Assembly (NCBI GenBank): GCA_030671095.1
Contig: DAOVAK010000264.1
Location: 1 to 5,025 of the forward strand
DNA from: Deltaproteobacteria bacterium
Lineage (GTDB): Bacteria > Desulfobacterota > DSM-4660 > Desulfatiglandales > HGW-15
Reading direction: 5' to 3'
DNA length: 5,025 nt
Shown: positions 4,960 through 5,025 of the stretch, piece after piece
How the letters are laid out: the number at the start of each line of letters is the position of its first letter
How positions within the stretch are numbered: position 1 is the first letter of the stretch
Made by a program: the position numbers and the translations under genes
Notes under the pieces: generated by a model
The model's database searches: none
Seen by the model: the letters and a program-made list of their open reading frames with translations, nothing else
Told to the model about the DNA's origin: nothing

Positions 4960-5025
4960 ATGCCGGTGGATTTGATGGAGAGAGAACCGGTGAGCAGGGC
5001 GGAGATTATCGTCGTTGGCAGGGAG
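4960..5025 (+). CDS. Partial N-terminus, probable CinA/molybdopterin-binding-domain protein
   Basis: An open frame runs off the right edge. It reads MPVDLMEREPVSRAEIIVVG followed by RE. The segment RAEIIVVGRE resembles the first beta strand and loop of the MoCF/CinA domain (typically AEII-VG-ELL-G), found in competence/damage-inducible protein A, NMN deamidases and related proteins. The frame is open from 4855 with no stop. ATG at 4960 is given as the outer ATG. GTG at 4990 has the best ribosome binding site (GGAGAGAG) and puts AEII at the usual distance from the N-terminus; ATG at 4975 is a third option. Only 22 codons are visible, so the family call is tentative. Confidence 0.45.
   Translation, partial: MPVDLMEREPVSRAEIIVVGRE

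Overview
The window is 5,025 bases of mid-GC bacterial DNA. Almost all intact coding sequence is on the minus strand. The gene families (HpcH/HpaI aldolase, a fused old-yellow-enzyme/FAD oxidoreductase remnant, an iron-dependent alcohol dehydrogenase remnant, and a PAS/HisKA_3 two-component pair beside a universal stress protein) fit an anaerobic or facultative proteobacterium-like organism. A Desulfobacterota-type lineage is my best guess, but this is inference from family resemblance and is held weakly.

Layout, in minus-strand transcription order from the right. A cytosolic PAS sensor histidine kinase (2983-4050) is followed 2 bases after its stop codon by a NarL/FixJ-type response regulator (2333-2980), so the two form one operon. 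A gap of about 250 bases follows, containing two good inverted repeats and an elaborate 5' leader, and then a UspA-family stress protein (about 1604-2050). A class II HpcH/HpaI aldolase (737-1501) comes next, with its own promoter-like sequence. A 357-base stretch with no recognisable gene follows. Last is the wreck of a two-domain NADH:flavin oxidoreductase (75-379), in which only the first ~70 and last ~23 codons survive, joined out of frame. On the plus strand, right of the kinase, lies a second wreck: fragments of an iron-containing alcohol dehydrogenase in two frames (4258-4679). The right edge has the first codons of a probable CinA/molybdopterin-binding-domain protein (from about 4960).

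How it may work together (inference): the kinase/regulator pair is a soluble signalling module, and the downstream usp gene is a plausible target, as in DosR-type systems where a NarL-family regulator controls usp genes. The usp leader is the most unusual element. A consensus Shine-Dalgarno is locked in a 9-bp hairpin with a TTG start in its loop. It opens a 16-codon ORF that runs through a run of eight G and ends in a GTGA overlap with the stress-protein start. Two broken redox-enzyme genes on either side of intact genes suggest a locus losing an older catabolic cluster.
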